From Microbacterium sp. MM2322 (GTDB lineage Bacteria; Actinomycetota; Actinomycetes; Actinomycetales; Microbacteriaceae): a stretch of DNA of 64,000 nucleotides. Where the stretch lies: NCBI RefSeq assembly GCF_964186585.1, contig NZ_OZ075067.1, forward strand, positions 248,001 through 312,000. The letters are read 5' to 3'. Positions 1-8,556 of this stretch are shown here, one piece after another. The notes below the pieces were generated by a model that ran no database searches, had not been told where the DNA came from, and saw nothing but the letters and a program-made list of their open reading frames with translations. How positions within the stretch are numbered: the first letter of the stretch is position 1; the number at the start of each line of letters is the position of its first letter. A program made the position numbers and the translations under genes.

Positions 1-226
1 ACTGCGCGTACGTCGCCTCGCCGTAGTTGTCGAGGATGAGTCGGGTGACGACGATGCCCAGGAGCGCGCTCACGGGCATCACCAGCAGCCGTGCGATCGC
101 ACTGCCGCCGACCGACGCGAGCATGCCGCGTCGCGTTCCGAGCCGTCGCGCGACGTCGTGGTCGACGTCCGAGGGGGCGTCGCCGGGGGCGGGCGCGTCG
201 TGCGTTCGCACGGTCTCCGTCGTCAT
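1..226 (-). CDS. polysaccharide flippase (Wzx/MOP-like), N-terminal part only
   Basis: Partial gene running off the left edge. The 75 visible residues have a polar N-terminus (about 30 aa) followed by a hydrophobic stretch (LLVMPVSALLGIVVTRLIL) and an NYGEATYAQ segment, the usual start of membrane-spanning O-antigen/exopolysaccharide flippases that move lipid-linked repeat units across the membrane. Its ATG overlaps the TGA of the upstream glycosyltransferase (ATGA), so the two are translationally coupled. Family assignment rests on this short N-terminus and on the exopolysaccharide context. Other membrane proteins of the cluster are possible. Confidence 0.6.
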   Translation of the reverse strand, partial: MTTETVRTHDAPAPGDAPSDVDHDVARRLGTRRGMLASVGGSAIARLLVMPVSALLGIVVTRLILDNYGEATYAQ

Positions 227-1473
227 CGCGCCGCGCTCACCGCGGTACGTCCGCCCGCACCTCGGTGCGCTGCGCGCGCCTGACCGTGGATCGACTCCCC
301 GACCGCGAGCCGAGCGGCGAGATTCTCGTAGGCGGTCGCCACGTCGTCCCACCTGAAGTCGCTTGCAGCCCGCATCTTGCCGCGGGCGCCGAGCGCGCCG
401 GCGAGGGGAAGGTCGTTCTCGAGGGCGGTGAAGTGTCGCGTCGCGTCGGCGGCGTGCGCGAAGAACAGGCCGTGCTCGTCGAGGGTTTCGTGGTTGAACC
501 CGACGTCGTAGGCGACGACGGCGGTACCCGCACCCATCGCCCTCAGGAGTGACGGGTTCGTTCCGCCCACCGAATGTCCGTGCACGTAGGTGAGTGCATG
601 GAAGTAGAGCGCGTCGAGCAGATCCTGGTCGTACACCCCGCCGAGGAAGCGGATGCGGGGGTCGTCGCCCGCAGCGGCGCGGATGCGCTCCGTGTACTCC
701 GCCGCGTACGGTGCGGAGCCGACGACCACGAGCGGCCGCAGCGCCGCGCTGGCGCGGTAGCCCTCGACGATCTCGAGCACGTGGTTCTCGGGTTCGAAGC
801 GGGCGACCACGAGGTGGTACCCGCCCGGGGCGAGGCCGAGAGCGTGCACGCCGTCGACCGGCGCGTGCTCGAGGAGGGGTGCGCCGTACCGGATGAGTTC
901 GGTCGGCACGCCGAATTCGCGGTCGTAGTACTCGCTGATCCCCGGGGCGTCCGCGACGAGAGCATCCGCGGTGCGGACTCCGAATTCCTCGGCCCAGCGG
1001 TAGTAGGCCTTGCCTCGTCGCCCCCACTTCGACCTCTTCCATTCGAGGCCGTCCATGTGCAGGGCGGTCGGGATGCCGCGGGCTCGCAGCGCGGGCAGGA
1101 ACGGCGAGTTCGCCGCGTTGAACACGAAGGCCGCGTCGGGGCGCCGACCGAGAACGGCGTGCACGGCGGAGAGGCCGGTGTGGCTCAGCGTCTCGAGCTG
1201 CTTCACGGGGAGCGCGGGAAGGTGGACGACTTTCATCCCGAGGTAGGTGCGGTCCCGTGTCTGGGATCCCCGGGTGTACACCGTGACACCGTGACCGCGT
1301 TCGACGAGCCGGCGCCCGATCTCCTCGACCGCCGTCTCGAAGCCGCCGTAGGAGGCGGGAACGCCGCGGGTCCCGATCATCGCGATGTCGAGGGTCCTCG
1401 TCTCGCGGGGCCGCACATCGTGGGCGAGGCGGACGGGCTCGGCGTCGACGCGCCGCGGGTATTCGATGACCAT
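223..1473 (-). CDS. glycosyltransferase, DUF1972/rhamnosyltransferase-like, GT-B
   Basis: 416-aa cytoplasmic glycosyltransferase of exopolysaccharide assembly. The N-terminal DUF1972 motif GTRGVPASYGGFET lies at about residues 34-47. The C-terminal donor-binding half includes HGHSVGGTNPSLLRAMGAG near residue 300, typical of GT4-type enzymes. Start: the ATG at 1473 overlaps the TGA of the sugar transferase upstream (ATGA). An open frame continues to 1620 but would overlap that gene by about 150 bp, so it was not used. DUF1972 enzymes often add a rhamnose or similar sugar as the second residue of a repeat unit. The acceptor and donor here are not determinable from sequence. Confidence 0.85.
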   Translation of the reverse strand: MVIEYPRRVDAEPVRLAHDVRPRETRTLDIAMIGTRGVPASYGGFETAVEEIGRRLVERGHGVTVYTRGSQTRDRTYLGMKVVHLPALPVKQLETLSHTGLSAVHAVLGRRPDAAFVFNAANSPFLPALRARGIPTALHMDGLEWKRSKWGRRGKAYYRWAEEFGVRTADALVADAPGISEYYDREFGVPTELIRYGAPLLEHAPVDGVHALGLAPGGYHLVVARFEPENHVLEIVEGYRASAALRPLVVVGSAPYAAEYTERIRAAAGDDPRIRFLGGVYDQDLLDALYFHALTYVHGHSVGGTNPSLLRAMGAGTAVVAYDVGFNHETLDEHGLFFAHAADATRHFTALENDLPLAGALGARGKMRAASDFRWDDVATAYENLAARLAVGESIHGQARAAHRGAGGRTAVSAAR

Positions 1474-2993
1474 CAGTAAGCTCCCTCGGGCGTGACCATG
1501 ACTTTGGCTGTTCGCCACATCAGGACGAGGTCCGTCATGACGGTCCAGTTCTCGACGTACCGGAGGTCGAGCCGGACGCTCTCCTCCCAGGAGAGGTCGC
1601 TGCGACCCCCGACCTGCCACGGGCCCGTGATGCCCGGCTTGATGTAGAGGCGTCGGAAGACGGTGCCGTCGTAGGCGGTCACCTCGGCGGGCAGGGGCGG
1701 GCGCGGGCCGACGACGCTCATGTCGCCGCGCAGCACGTTCCAGAACTGCGGCACCTCGTCCAGCGAGAATTTGCGCAGTGCCTGTCCGACGCGTGTGACC
1801 CGCGGGTCGCGCCTCAGCTTGAACAGGGGGCCGGACCCCTCGTTCCGTGCGAGCAGGGCGGCGAGTTCGGATTCCGCATCCACCCGCATCGTGCGGAACT
1901 TGAGCATCGCGAACTCGCGGCCGTCCCGCCCGACGCGGGCCTGACGGAAGAAGACCGGCCCGTGGTCGTCGGCGCTGATGGCGACCGCGATCACCGCGGC
2001 GATCGGTGCGAACAGGACCAGAGCGCCCAGGGACACCAGGATGTCGAGGGCTCGCTTCACGTAGTAGGTGGCGCCCTCGAAGCGGGGGATTTTGACGTGG
2101 ATGAGGGGCATCCCCTCGACCGGGCGAAGCGACATCCGGGGGCCGGCGACGTCGGTGAGCCGGCTCGAGATCACGAGCTCCGCCGTGGTTCCCTCGAGCG
2201 CCCAGGCGAGGCGCTTGATGAAGGTCGGGTCGCCGGTGGGCTGGCTCGCCACCACGATCGTGTCGCTCTCATGGGTCGTGGCGGCTCGGAGGATGGCGTC
2301 CTCCCCGCGGGCGACGGGGTAATCGACGCCGTCGACGCTCACCGTGTCGTCGGAGTCCTCCAGGAGGGCGACGCCGACGACGAGGTAGCCGAGCCGTCCC
2401 GAGGGTCCGAGCGTTCTGATCGCGTACTCCACGTCGTCCCGGGATCCGACGACGACCGTGCGTGACGCGTAGCGCCCGCCCGCCCTCTCACGGACGAGCC
2501 ACCGCCGCCATCCCCATCGTGAGACGAGGAGGGCGACGGTGCCGAGGGGGAGCGCGGTGAAGAGCTGATTCCTGATCCCCTGCCATTCGAAGACGACGAA
2601 CAGGATCGCGAGTAGCCCGAACGCGAGGCCGGTTGCATGCGCGACGCGTGCGTACTCGGCGGCGCCGGAGCCGATCACGTGCGGCGATCGCGTGGTGAAC
2701 ATCGCGAGGGCCAGGAGCCAAAGGGTCGCGGTCGCGGCGGCGATGGCGACGGCGCTGTGAGGGATGCCGACGGTGCTGCCCCGGAGCGAGAGGACGGTCG
2801 CGAGGGCGCACGACACGGCGACGACCGCCGTGTCACTCACCCGCAGCCGAGTGCGGATACGGCGCTCCCACTGCTGGCGGCTCACGGGCGCCGCGGAAGA
2901 CCGCGGCGCTTCGTCCGTCGCAGCGCGTGAGGTCGTCAGCGTGCTGAGTCCCGCCAGCGACAGCGCGGGGGAGAGTCCCTCGACCGCGCTCAC
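1473..2993 (-). CDS. exopolysaccharide polyprenyl glycosylphosphotransferase (WcaJ/WbaP family)
   Basis: Initiating sugar-1-phosphate transferase that loads the first sugar on undecaprenyl phosphate. The N-terminal half holds about four to five membrane segments and a CoA-binding-like loop. The C-terminal Bac_transf domain starts near residue 310 with a membrane-anchoring helix (ALDILVSLGALVLFAPI). It then shows FRQARVGRDG, FAMLKFRTM and DEVPQFWNVLRGDMSVVGPRP, the family's catalytic blocks. Length is about 506 aa from the GTG at 2993, which has a GGGGG tract about 8 nt upstream. A TTG at 3044 gives 523 aa and cannot be excluded. It is the first gene of the leftward cluster, coupled by ATGA to the glycosyltransferase. 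Confidence 0.88.
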   Translation of the reverse strand: MSAVEGLSPALSLAGLSTLTTSRAATDEAPRSSAAPVSRQQWERRIRTRLRVSDTAVVAVSCALATVLSLRGSTVGIPHSAVAIAAATATLWLLALAMFTTRSPHVIGSGAAEYARVAHATGLAFGLLAILFVVFEWQGIRNQLFTALPLGTVALLVSRWGWRRWLVRERAGGRYASRTVVVGSRDDVEYAIRTLGPSGRLGYLVVGVALLEDSDDTVSVDGVDYPVARGEDAILRAATTHESDTIVVASQPTGDPTFIKRLAWALEGTTAELVISSRLTDVAGPRMSLRPVEGMPLIHVKIPRFEGATYYVKRALDILVSLGALVLFAPIAAVIAVAISADDHGPVFFRQARVGRDGREFAMLKFRTMRVDAESELAALLARNEGSGPLFKLRRDPRVTRVGQALRKFSLDEVPQFWNVLRGDMSVVGPRPPLPAEVTAYDGTVFRRLYIKPGITGPWQVGGRSDLSWEESVRLDLRYVENWTVMTDLVLMWRTAKVMVTPEGAY

Positions 2994-3080
2994 CGAGCGC
3001 CCCCACAGACATCGGACAGTGTCCGCATCATGCCCCCAAAGCAAATGCGATCACTGCAACCGCCGCGAGGCGGCTGCATA

Positions 3081-3110
3081 GTTCCCCAAATGAGCTTCGC
3101 GGTTCCCCAA
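3081..3110. promoter_or_regulatory. direct repeat GTTCCCCAA x2, 21 bp apart, upstream of exopolysaccharide genes
   Basis: Two identical 9-mers at 3081-3089 and 3102-3110, one per two helical turns, lie 88 bp upstream of the sugar transferase start in the 274-bp gap 2994-3267. A related CCCCAA core is at 3034-3039. The spacing fits a protein binding one DNA face, but the factor is unknown. Nothing else was recognised in this gap. Confidence 0.35.
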
Positions 3111-3267
3111 GAACCTCCGCACGACCCCCCGGCCGTGCGATCCACTCGAGTGCAACACTAGCGTGCGCTCGTCGGTCGTGCGACAGCTGATCGTGAACTC
3201 GACGTCAGCCGATGTTCATCTCCCCGGAAAACCCGCGCGGCGGGGCGAGTGGTTCGTCCCGGCGGCG

Positions 3268-4962
3268 TCAGGCGCCGAAGGCGCGAGCGAGGGTGACGAG
3301 CAGCGGCCCGATGCGTCCGTCGATCCGGAAGCGGGCGAAGCCCTCCGACACGGCGCGGCCGGTGCGGGAGGTCACGAACCATGGCGGCTTCGGCAGGACG
3401 GAGAAGCGGCCGCGCCCGAGCGAGCGCGGGAAGGGACGGAACGGACCGCGCACGACGGTGCGTTCGACGTCGTCCAGCAGGAGGGCGTTGTGGACGATCC
3501 CGATTCCACTCGGTGCGTCGTCGACGGTGCCGCCCGGGAACGCGCCCCAGGTCGCGGTGGGCGTGAGGAATCCGAAGGCAGTCCACCCGTTCACCGCGAT
3601 CGTGCCGTACTCGAGGCGTGCCACGGCGTCGTCGAAGCCGGATCCCAGCCGGGCTTGGGTGGCCGGGTCGATCAGCACGTTGGCGCCGAGGGTGCCCGTC
3701 AATCGCTCGTTCGCATGTGCGACGGCGGCGTCGACGAAGGCGGCGCCGGTGCCCGGGAGGTCGATGATCCCGAGAACGGGGGCGAAGTACTCCGTCGTCT
3801 CGATCTCGCCGTCACCGGTGACGATCGCCCTCGTGCCGTCGGCGAACCACTCCGAGTCGGGGTAGGTCTCGCGCACGCGCCGGAGGCGATCCGCCGCGTG
3901 CGGATACCAGACGGGGCGCTGCGGCGTCCGCGCGAAGGCGCGGCGGAGCTCCCGCTCGAAGTCCTCTCGCTGGTCCCAGTCGCGGCTGAGCAGCACCACC
4001 TGGCCGGCGATGCAGTTGTGGCCGCTGTTGTGCAGTCGCATGGTCGCGACGTGCTCGGCCTGGAACCTCAGGTCGGCTGTCGTCCAGCGTCCCGGCACGA
4101 CGATGATCGGCGATACCCCGCCGAGCTCGGCGGTGATCGGCACGCGCAGGCGATCCTCGCCCGAACCGACGATCGCGCGGAAGGTCGTCTCGGATCCCGT
4201 GATGTGCACGTGGTCGATCTCGGGATGCCTCGTCAGATAGGCGCCGACGTCGCCGCCCCCGCTCACGACGGCCGCGAATCCGGCCTCGATGAGCGGCGCG
4301 AACGCCCGCTCGAAGACCGGCACGAGCGCGTCCTGCGTGGGGTTCACCTTCAGGAGCGCCACGCGCCCCTCGGCGAGCAGCTCGTACAGCACGTCGAGGA
4401 AGGGGATCGAGGTCACGTTGCCGGCACCGAGGACGAGGCCGACCCCGGTGCTGCGAAGCGGATGCCGCGATGCGAGGCCCGCGGCATCCCGAGCCTCGTG
4501 GGGGGTCACGCCGGGTCGCAACCACACCTCGGTCGTGTACCCCGACAGCAGGATGCGGTCGGATACCTTCAGCGGCGACGTGTGCACGACGGTGCGTCCG
4601 CCGGGTGCCGTGCCGGTGCGGATGCCGGCGAGCGGGCTGCGACCGCGGGCGAGGGCGTCGAGGGTGTCGGCGTACGCGTCGAGCGCGACGATGGCGGCGT
4701 AGGGTCCGGCGAGCCATTCCTCACCGGCGAGCGGATGCCGCGGGTCGAGGCCCTTGCTGGCGGCGGCGATCCGCGCCCAGTCGTCGGCTGCCGCGCTCAC
4801 CGCGGAGCGGATCTCGCGGAGCAGGTAGCGACGTCCAGCGGGAGGAAGGTCGGTCCACGCGCCCGCGCCCGCGCGGAGGCGTGTGAGTGCCGCGTCGAGG
4901 CTGGCGCGGGTGTCGGCGCCCGGGGAGAGGTCCCGCGGCGCGGACGGTGACGTCGTCGTCAT
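3268..4962 (-). CDS. aldehyde dehydrogenase family protein
   Basis: 564-aa NAD(P)-dependent aldehyde dehydrogenase superfamily member, longer than the usual 480-500 aa. Seen: ELGGVSP near residue 279, holding the general-base Glu, and GHNCIAGQVV with the nucleophilic Cys near 315. VLGAGNVTSIPFLDVLYELL is the NAD-binding-fold region. The C-terminal extension ends in a Gly/Arg-rich tail. It lies 18 nt after the glutaredoxin gene and is probably the last cistron of the GtrA-glutaredoxin-ALDH run. The ATG at 4962 has only a weak Shine-Dalgarno sequence. Substrate unknown; the sequence resembles a divergent ALDH branch rather than betaine or succinate-semialdehyde enzymes. Confidence 0.82.
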   Translation of the reverse strand: MTTTSPSAPRDLSPGADTRASLDAALTRLRAGAGAWTDLPPAGRRYLLREIRSAVSAAADDWARIAAASKGLDPRHPLAGEEWLAGPYAAIVALDAYADTLDALARGRSPLAGIRTGTAPGGRTVVHTSPLKVSDRILLSGYTTEVWLRPGVTPHEARDAAGLASRHPLRSTGVGLVLGAGNVTSIPFLDVLYELLAEGRVALLKVNPTQDALVPVFERAFAPLIEAGFAAVVSGGGDVGAYLTRHPEIDHVHITGSETTFRAIVGSGEDRLRVPITAELGGVSPIIVVPGRWTTADLRFQAEHVATMRLHNSGHNCIAGQVVLLSRDWDQREDFERELRRAFARTPQRPVWYPHAADRLRRVRETYPDSEWFADGTRAIVTGDGEIETTEYFAPVLGIIDLPGTGAAFVDAAVAHANERLTGTLGANVLIDPATQARLGSGFDDAVARLEYGTIAVNGWTAFGFLTPTATWGAFPGGTVDDAPSGIGIVHNALLLDDVERTVVRGPFRPFPRSLGRGRFSVLPKPPWFVTSRTGRAVSEGFARFRIDGRIGPLLVTLARAFGA

Positions 4963-4980
4963 CGTCTCGGTGTCGTCGGA

Positions 4981-5241
4981 TCAGATGAGCGACAGCTCGC
5001 GGAGCTTCGCGGCGACGTCGTCGTTGCTCGGCTCGACGTGGTGCGTGGCGTCCGGGTAGACGACCACGGGGATGTTGGTGCGTCCGGAGATCTCGCGGGC
5101 GACGTCGGCGGCGTCGGGCTCGGCTTCCAGATCGACGTAGCGGTAATCGACTCCGAGGCTGTCGAGCTGCGCCTTCGTGCGGCGGCAGTCGCGGCACCAT
5201 TCGGCGCCGAACATCGTGATCTGAGCGGACGTGTCGGTCAT
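4981..5241 (-). CDS. glutaredoxin/mycoredoxin-like protein
   Basis: 86-aa thioredoxin-fold protein. The redox motif WCRDC has Cys16 and Cys19, and the cis-proline block TNIPVVV has Pro58. This matches the actinobacterial mycoredoxin-like glutaredoxins that reduce protein-mycothiol mixed disulfides, although the dipeptide RD between the cysteines differs from the common mycoredoxin CGYC. The ATG overlaps the TGA of the GtrA fusion gene, and the ALDH follows after 18 nt. The partner protein is not indicated. Confidence 0.85.
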   Translation of the reverse strand: MTDTSAQITMFGAEWCRDCRRTKAQLDSLGVDYRYVDLEAEPDAADVAREISGRTNIPVVVYPDATHHVEPSNDDVAAKLRELSLI

Positions 5242-6374
5242 CACTCCAGCGTACGCCTGCCCGCCGCGGCGGGCGCGGTCTCGGGGGAGCTGACCGCGCG
5301 GGCCGTTCTGCGGGGTGCATAGACGACGAGGGCGTGGAAGACGAAGCGCAGCACGAACGCGGCGACGAGGGTGAGCGCGGCGGCGAGGACGGCCGGGATG
5401 TGCGCACCCTCGACGAGGATCGACAGGACCGGGATGCGGATGATCGCTTCGAGTCCGTTGAAGGAGAACGACTTCACGAACCGCGTGTGCATCCGCCCGG
5501 ATTCGGAGCGCATGTCGGCGAACACGAGGTATTCGAGCAGCAGGAAGTTCGTGATGATCGTGATGACGCTCGCGACGATCGCCGCCGGCACGTAGTCCAT
5601 GTCGAGCCGGATGAGTCCCCACATGATGACCAGGTTCGCGATGGCGCCGAACCCGCCGACGAGGGCGAAGGCCGACATCCGTCCGAAGCGGAGCATCGCG
5701 AGCTGCGTGAGGAAGCGCACGCCCTGCGTGAACGTCGCCTTGGAGGTGCCGGCGTGACGCTCGGCGAAGTCGAAGGGAACCTCGTCGACGCGCAGCTGCC
5801 GTCGGGCGAGGACCTCGAGCAGGATCTTGAACCCGCGGGGGCGGAGCGCATCGACGTCGACGGCCTGGGTGTCGACGAGGAAGAAGCCCGTCATCGGGTC
5901 GGAGCAGTTCGCGAGCTTGCGGGGGAACATCGCCTTCGTCAGCGCGGTCGAGGCGCGTGAGACGGCGGTGCGGGTCGCGTCGGCGAGGCCCTTCGAGGTG
6001 CCACCCGAGGCATAGCGCGAAGCGATGACGACGTCGACGTCGCCGCGTTCGGCGCGTTCGACGAGTCGCGGGATGTCCTCGGGGGGATGCTGCAGGTCGC
6101 CGTCCATGACGAGGCACCAGCGCGAGGTGGCCGCCTGGAATCCGGCGACGACCGCGCCGCCGAGGCCTGCGTCCGCGTTCTCCCGGTGGATCAGGCGCAC
6201 GGGGAACGGTGCGGTGGCCGCCGCGGCGGTGACGATCGCGGGGGTGTCATCGGTTGAATCGTCGACGAAGATGACCTCGAAGACGCGTCCGTCGAGCGCG
6301 TCGCCGATGCGCTGTAGCAGCTCGTCGACGTTCGGACCTTCGTTGAAGGTCGGAACGATGATCGACAGATCCAT
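5241..6374 (-). CDS. polyprenol-phosphate mannosyltransferase-like GT2 fused to GtrA membrane domain
   Basis: 377-aa fusion. Residues 1-225 form a GT-A fold of the dolichyl-phosphate mannose synthase type (IIVPTFNEGPNVDEL at the N-terminus, MDGDLQHPPEDIP near 90 with the metal-binding DxD). Residues about 240-360 hold four hydrophobic helices of the GtrA family. Such proteins make and possibly flip polyprenyl-phosphate sugars for glycosylation of wall polymers or proteins. It is the first gene of a leftward run with the glutaredoxin and ALDH; stop and next start overlap (ATGA). The sugar is inferred from the family, not shown. Confidence 0.87.
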   Translation of the reverse strand: MDLSIIVPTFNEGPNVDELLQRIGDALDGRVFEVIFVDDSTDDTPAIVTAAAATAPFPVRLIHRENADAGLGGAVVAGFQAATSRWCLVMDGDLQHPPEDIPRLVERAERGDVDVVIASRYASGGTSKGLADATRTAVSRASTALTKAMFPRKLANCSDPMTGFFLVDTQAVDVDALRPRGFKILLEVLARRQLRVDEVPFDFAERHAGTSKATFTQGVRFLTQLAMLRFGRMSAFALVGGFGAIANLVIMWGLIRLDMDYVPAAIVASVITIITNFLLLEYLVFADMRSESGRMHTRFVKSFSFNGLEAIIRIPVLSILVEGAHIPAVLAAALTLVAAFVLRFVFHALVVYAPRRTARAVSSPETAPAAAGRRTLE

Positions 6375-6498
6375 GGCGGGGCTCGCGATGCTCGGCGGGC
6401 ACGGGGACGTCTCAGCCTAGCCGTGCCTCGGACAACGGGACTGAGGATGTCCCCGGCGTACGTTCTGGCTCTGCTGACGGTCGGCGGGGGCGATCTGA

Positions 6499-6504
6499 TA
6501 GACA
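6499..6504 (+). promoter_or_regulatory. -10 hexamer TAGACA, leaderless promoter of lipoprotein gene
   Basis: The hexamer ends exactly 6 nt before the ATG at 6511, predicting transcription to begin on the start codon. The last base departs from TANNNT. The same spacing recurs at ten other genes here. Confidence 0.45.
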
Positions 6505-6510
6505 GAGGCC

Positions 6511-7338
6511 ATGATCTGGGGGGATGCGGCGCCGCGCGCGCGGCGGGCCGGGCTGTCGCTGGTGATCGCCGCCACCGCCGCTCTGCTCTTGACGGGGTGC
6601 GTGTCGACCGCCGTGGAGGCCGGAGGCGAGGCGCGCCCGACGGAGAAGGCAGCGGTGACAGCACCTGCTCCGTCGCCGTCGATGCCACCGGCGCCGGCGG
6701 TGATCTCGACGCAGCTGATCTCCGGCGTCGGGCCCCGGGCCGAGGACGGGGTTCCGCTCGACGTGCCGCCCGGGACGCGGTCGGTGCTCATCCACCTCTC
6801 GTGCGATCCCGCGGAGCGTTTCACGGCAGAACTCGGCGACTCGATGATGCTGGGGCAGGCGCCGCTGTCCGGACCCTGTGACGATGCGCGCACGCTCGCC
6901 TGGCCGTGGGAAGCCCGGTCGACGGGCGTGCTCACCCTCTGGATGGCGCCGGAGGCCGAGTGGGAGGCATCCGTCACGTACTCATCCGAGCCGTTCCCGC
7001 AGGACCCTGTGCTCGTCAGCGAGTGCGAGACGTACTCGAATGTCTACAGCCAGGTCACGAACGCCGACGCGGGCTTCGGGTTCTACGCGGCGTTCGACGC
7101 GGACGAGTGGAATCGCCGGGTGGATGCCGCGGCATCCTTGGTCGACACGCTCGCGTCGTCGTCGACATCGGTGCTCGCCCCCTATTTCCGGTCGATGCAC
7201 ACGGTGCTCGCGGAGCGCTCGCCGATCCCCGGCGGCATGACCGAGGTGCAGGAGTTCTGGCAGGTGGCGAACCCCATCTCCGAGATCTGCGCGACGAACC
7301 ACAGCGAGGTGTACGTCCTCGCCGAGTTCGGCGGCTGA
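6511..7338 (+). CDS. secreted lipoprotein of unknown function
   Basis: 275 aa. An Arg-rich n-region is followed by a hydrophobic segment and the lipobox LLTGC (Cys30), so the protein should be lipidated and anchored outside the cytoplasmic membrane. The mature part begins with a Pro/Ala-rich linker (PAPSPSMPPAPA) and then a compact domain with several cysteines. No enzymatic motif was recognised. It is transcribed divergently from the GtrA-fusion gene and ends 2 nt before the convergent epimerase gene. Confidence 0.8.
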   Translation: MIWGDAAPRARRAGLSLVIAATAALLLTGCVSTAVEAGGEARPTEKAAVTAPAPSPSMPPAPAVISTQLISGVGPRAEDGVPLDVPPGTRSVLIHLSCDPAERFTAELGDSMMLGQAPLSGPCDDARTLAWPWEARSTGVLTLWMAPEAEWEASVTYSSEPFPQDPVLVSECETYSNVYSQVTNADAGFGFYAAFDADEWNRRVDAAASLVDTLASSSTSVLAPYFRSMHTVLAERSPIPGGMTEVQEFWQVANPISEICATNHSEVYVLAEFGG

Positions 7339-7340
7339 GC

Positions 7341-8189
7341 TCAGCCCACGTGGTCGCGCCAGGAGTGCTGCGGCCGGTAGCCGAGCAGGCGCTGCGCCTT
7401 CGCGGTCGAGAACAGCGAGTCGTGGACGCCGAGGTCGCCGCGGAGCTCGACCCCGGGGAACACCTCGGCGACGAGCTCGTCGTTCGGGCGGCTCATGACC
7501 GTGTCGGCCGCCGCGATGAGGAAGTGGTCGAAGCCCGGAGCCGCGACCTCGAGCGCGCGTTCGATGGCCTGCGACCCGTCGCGCGCATCGATGTAGCTCC
7601 AGAGGTTCCATTTGCGCAGGCGCGCGTCGGCGTCGAACGAGGGGAACTCCGCGTAGTCCTCGGGCCACATGACGTTCGAGAACCGCAACGCGGTGATGGA
7701 TGCCGCCGGGTACCAGCGCGTGAGCTCGATCGCCATCTGCTCCTCGAGGTGCTTCACGAGCGAGTAGACCGACTCCGGACGCGCCGGGTAGCCCTCGTCG
7801 ACGGGGATGTAGGGCGGCGGCACGTCGAACGGCAGTCCCTGCACGGTCTCGCTCGAGGCGTAGACGATCTTCGTGATCCCGAGGCGCAGCGCCGCCCAGA
7901 ACACGTTGAACGTGGTCGTGATGTTGTTGTGGAACGTCGCCACATCGGGGCGGATGCCGGGGGCCGGGATCGCGGCGAGGTGCACGAGCGCGTCGATGCC
8001 GTCGTGTTGATCCCCGACGCCGGTGAGGGCGTCGACGACCTGGCCGTGATCGGTGAGGTCGATCTGCACGAAGCCCGGTCCGCGGGTGCCGTGCTGGTCG
8101 AATCCGATCACCTCGTGGCCGGCGGCGGCGAGTTCGCGGACGACGACGGACCCGAGTTTTCCGGACGAACCGGTGACGGCGATGCGCAT
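7341..8189 (-). CDS. NAD-dependent epimerase/dehydratase (extended SDR)
   Basis: 282-aa extended short-chain dehydrogenase/reductase. The Rossmann motif GSSGKLG is at residues 7-13. The catalytic YSLVK (Tyr about 143, Lys about 147) follows SSETVQGL, which carries the active-site Ser region. Family members act on nucleotide sugars or uronates. Members with this IPVDEGYP-like segment are often labelled uronate or sugar epimerases, but the substrate cannot be assigned. A CATGCT hexamer at 8196-8201 lies 6 nt upstream of the ATG and may drive a leaderless transcript. It converges with the lipoprotein gene. Confidence 0.83.
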   Translation of the reverse strand: MRIAVTGSSGKLGSVVVRELAAAGHEVIGFDQHGTRGPGFVQIDLTDHGQVVDALTGVGDQHDGIDALVHLAAIPAPGIRPDVATFHNNITTTFNVFWAALRLGITKIVYASSETVQGLPFDVPPPYIPVDEGYPARPESVYSLVKHLEEQMAIELTRWYPAASITALRFSNVMWPEDYAEFPSFDADARLRKWNLWSYIDARDGSQAIERALEVAAPGFDHFLIAAADTVMSRPNDELVAEVFPGVELRGDLGVHDSLFSTAKAQRLLGYRPQHSWRDHVG

Positions 8190-8226
8190 GCCGCCAGCAT
8201 GTCACGCGCCTCTGACAGTGGGGCCG

Positions 8227-8556
8227 TCACCACCCGTGGGTGTTGAGCCACTCCCGGCGGTGGGATGCCTCGGCATCCGTCTCGCCCTCGTCGAAGGTGG
8301 TGTGCTCGGCGAGGAGACCGGCCTCGAGGGGGAGGAAGCGGTGACACGTCGGGCAGAGGGCGCGACCCTGCGGCCAGCCGTCGTCGAGCGGGGCGGCGGG
8401 TTCGCCGGGCCGCCCGGAACCGGGGCAGCCGGCGGGGTCGGCCGCGGCATCCGTCCACATGATCGTGCGGTGCCGGTGAAGACCGGGGTGGTCGAGGGGG
8501 CGCGTGCAGCGGCGGCCGGCGCTGCGGCTGCGGCAGAAGCGGACGACGTCCGACAT
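8227..8556 (-). CDS. small cysteine-containing protein downstream of arr
   Basis: 109 aa, not recognised. It has CRSRSAGRRC near the N-terminus and a CPTC pair near residue 70 that could bind zinc. The C-terminal part is acidic and ends in WLNTHGW. The ATG overlaps the TGA of arr (ATGA), which argues for a real, coupled gene. Competing frames through the same DNA show no recognisable domain. Confidence 0.55.
   Translation of the reverse strand: MSDVVRFCRSRSAGRRCTRPLDHPGLHRHRTIMWTDAAADPAGCPGSGRPGEPAAPLDDGWPQGRALCPTCHRFLPLEAGLLAEHTTFDEGETDAEASHRREWLNTHGW

Noticed and set aside
3163..4950. 595-residue plus-strand open frame opposite the aldehyde dehydrogenase
   Set aside because: High-GC antisense artefact; the minus strand has clear ALDH motifs.
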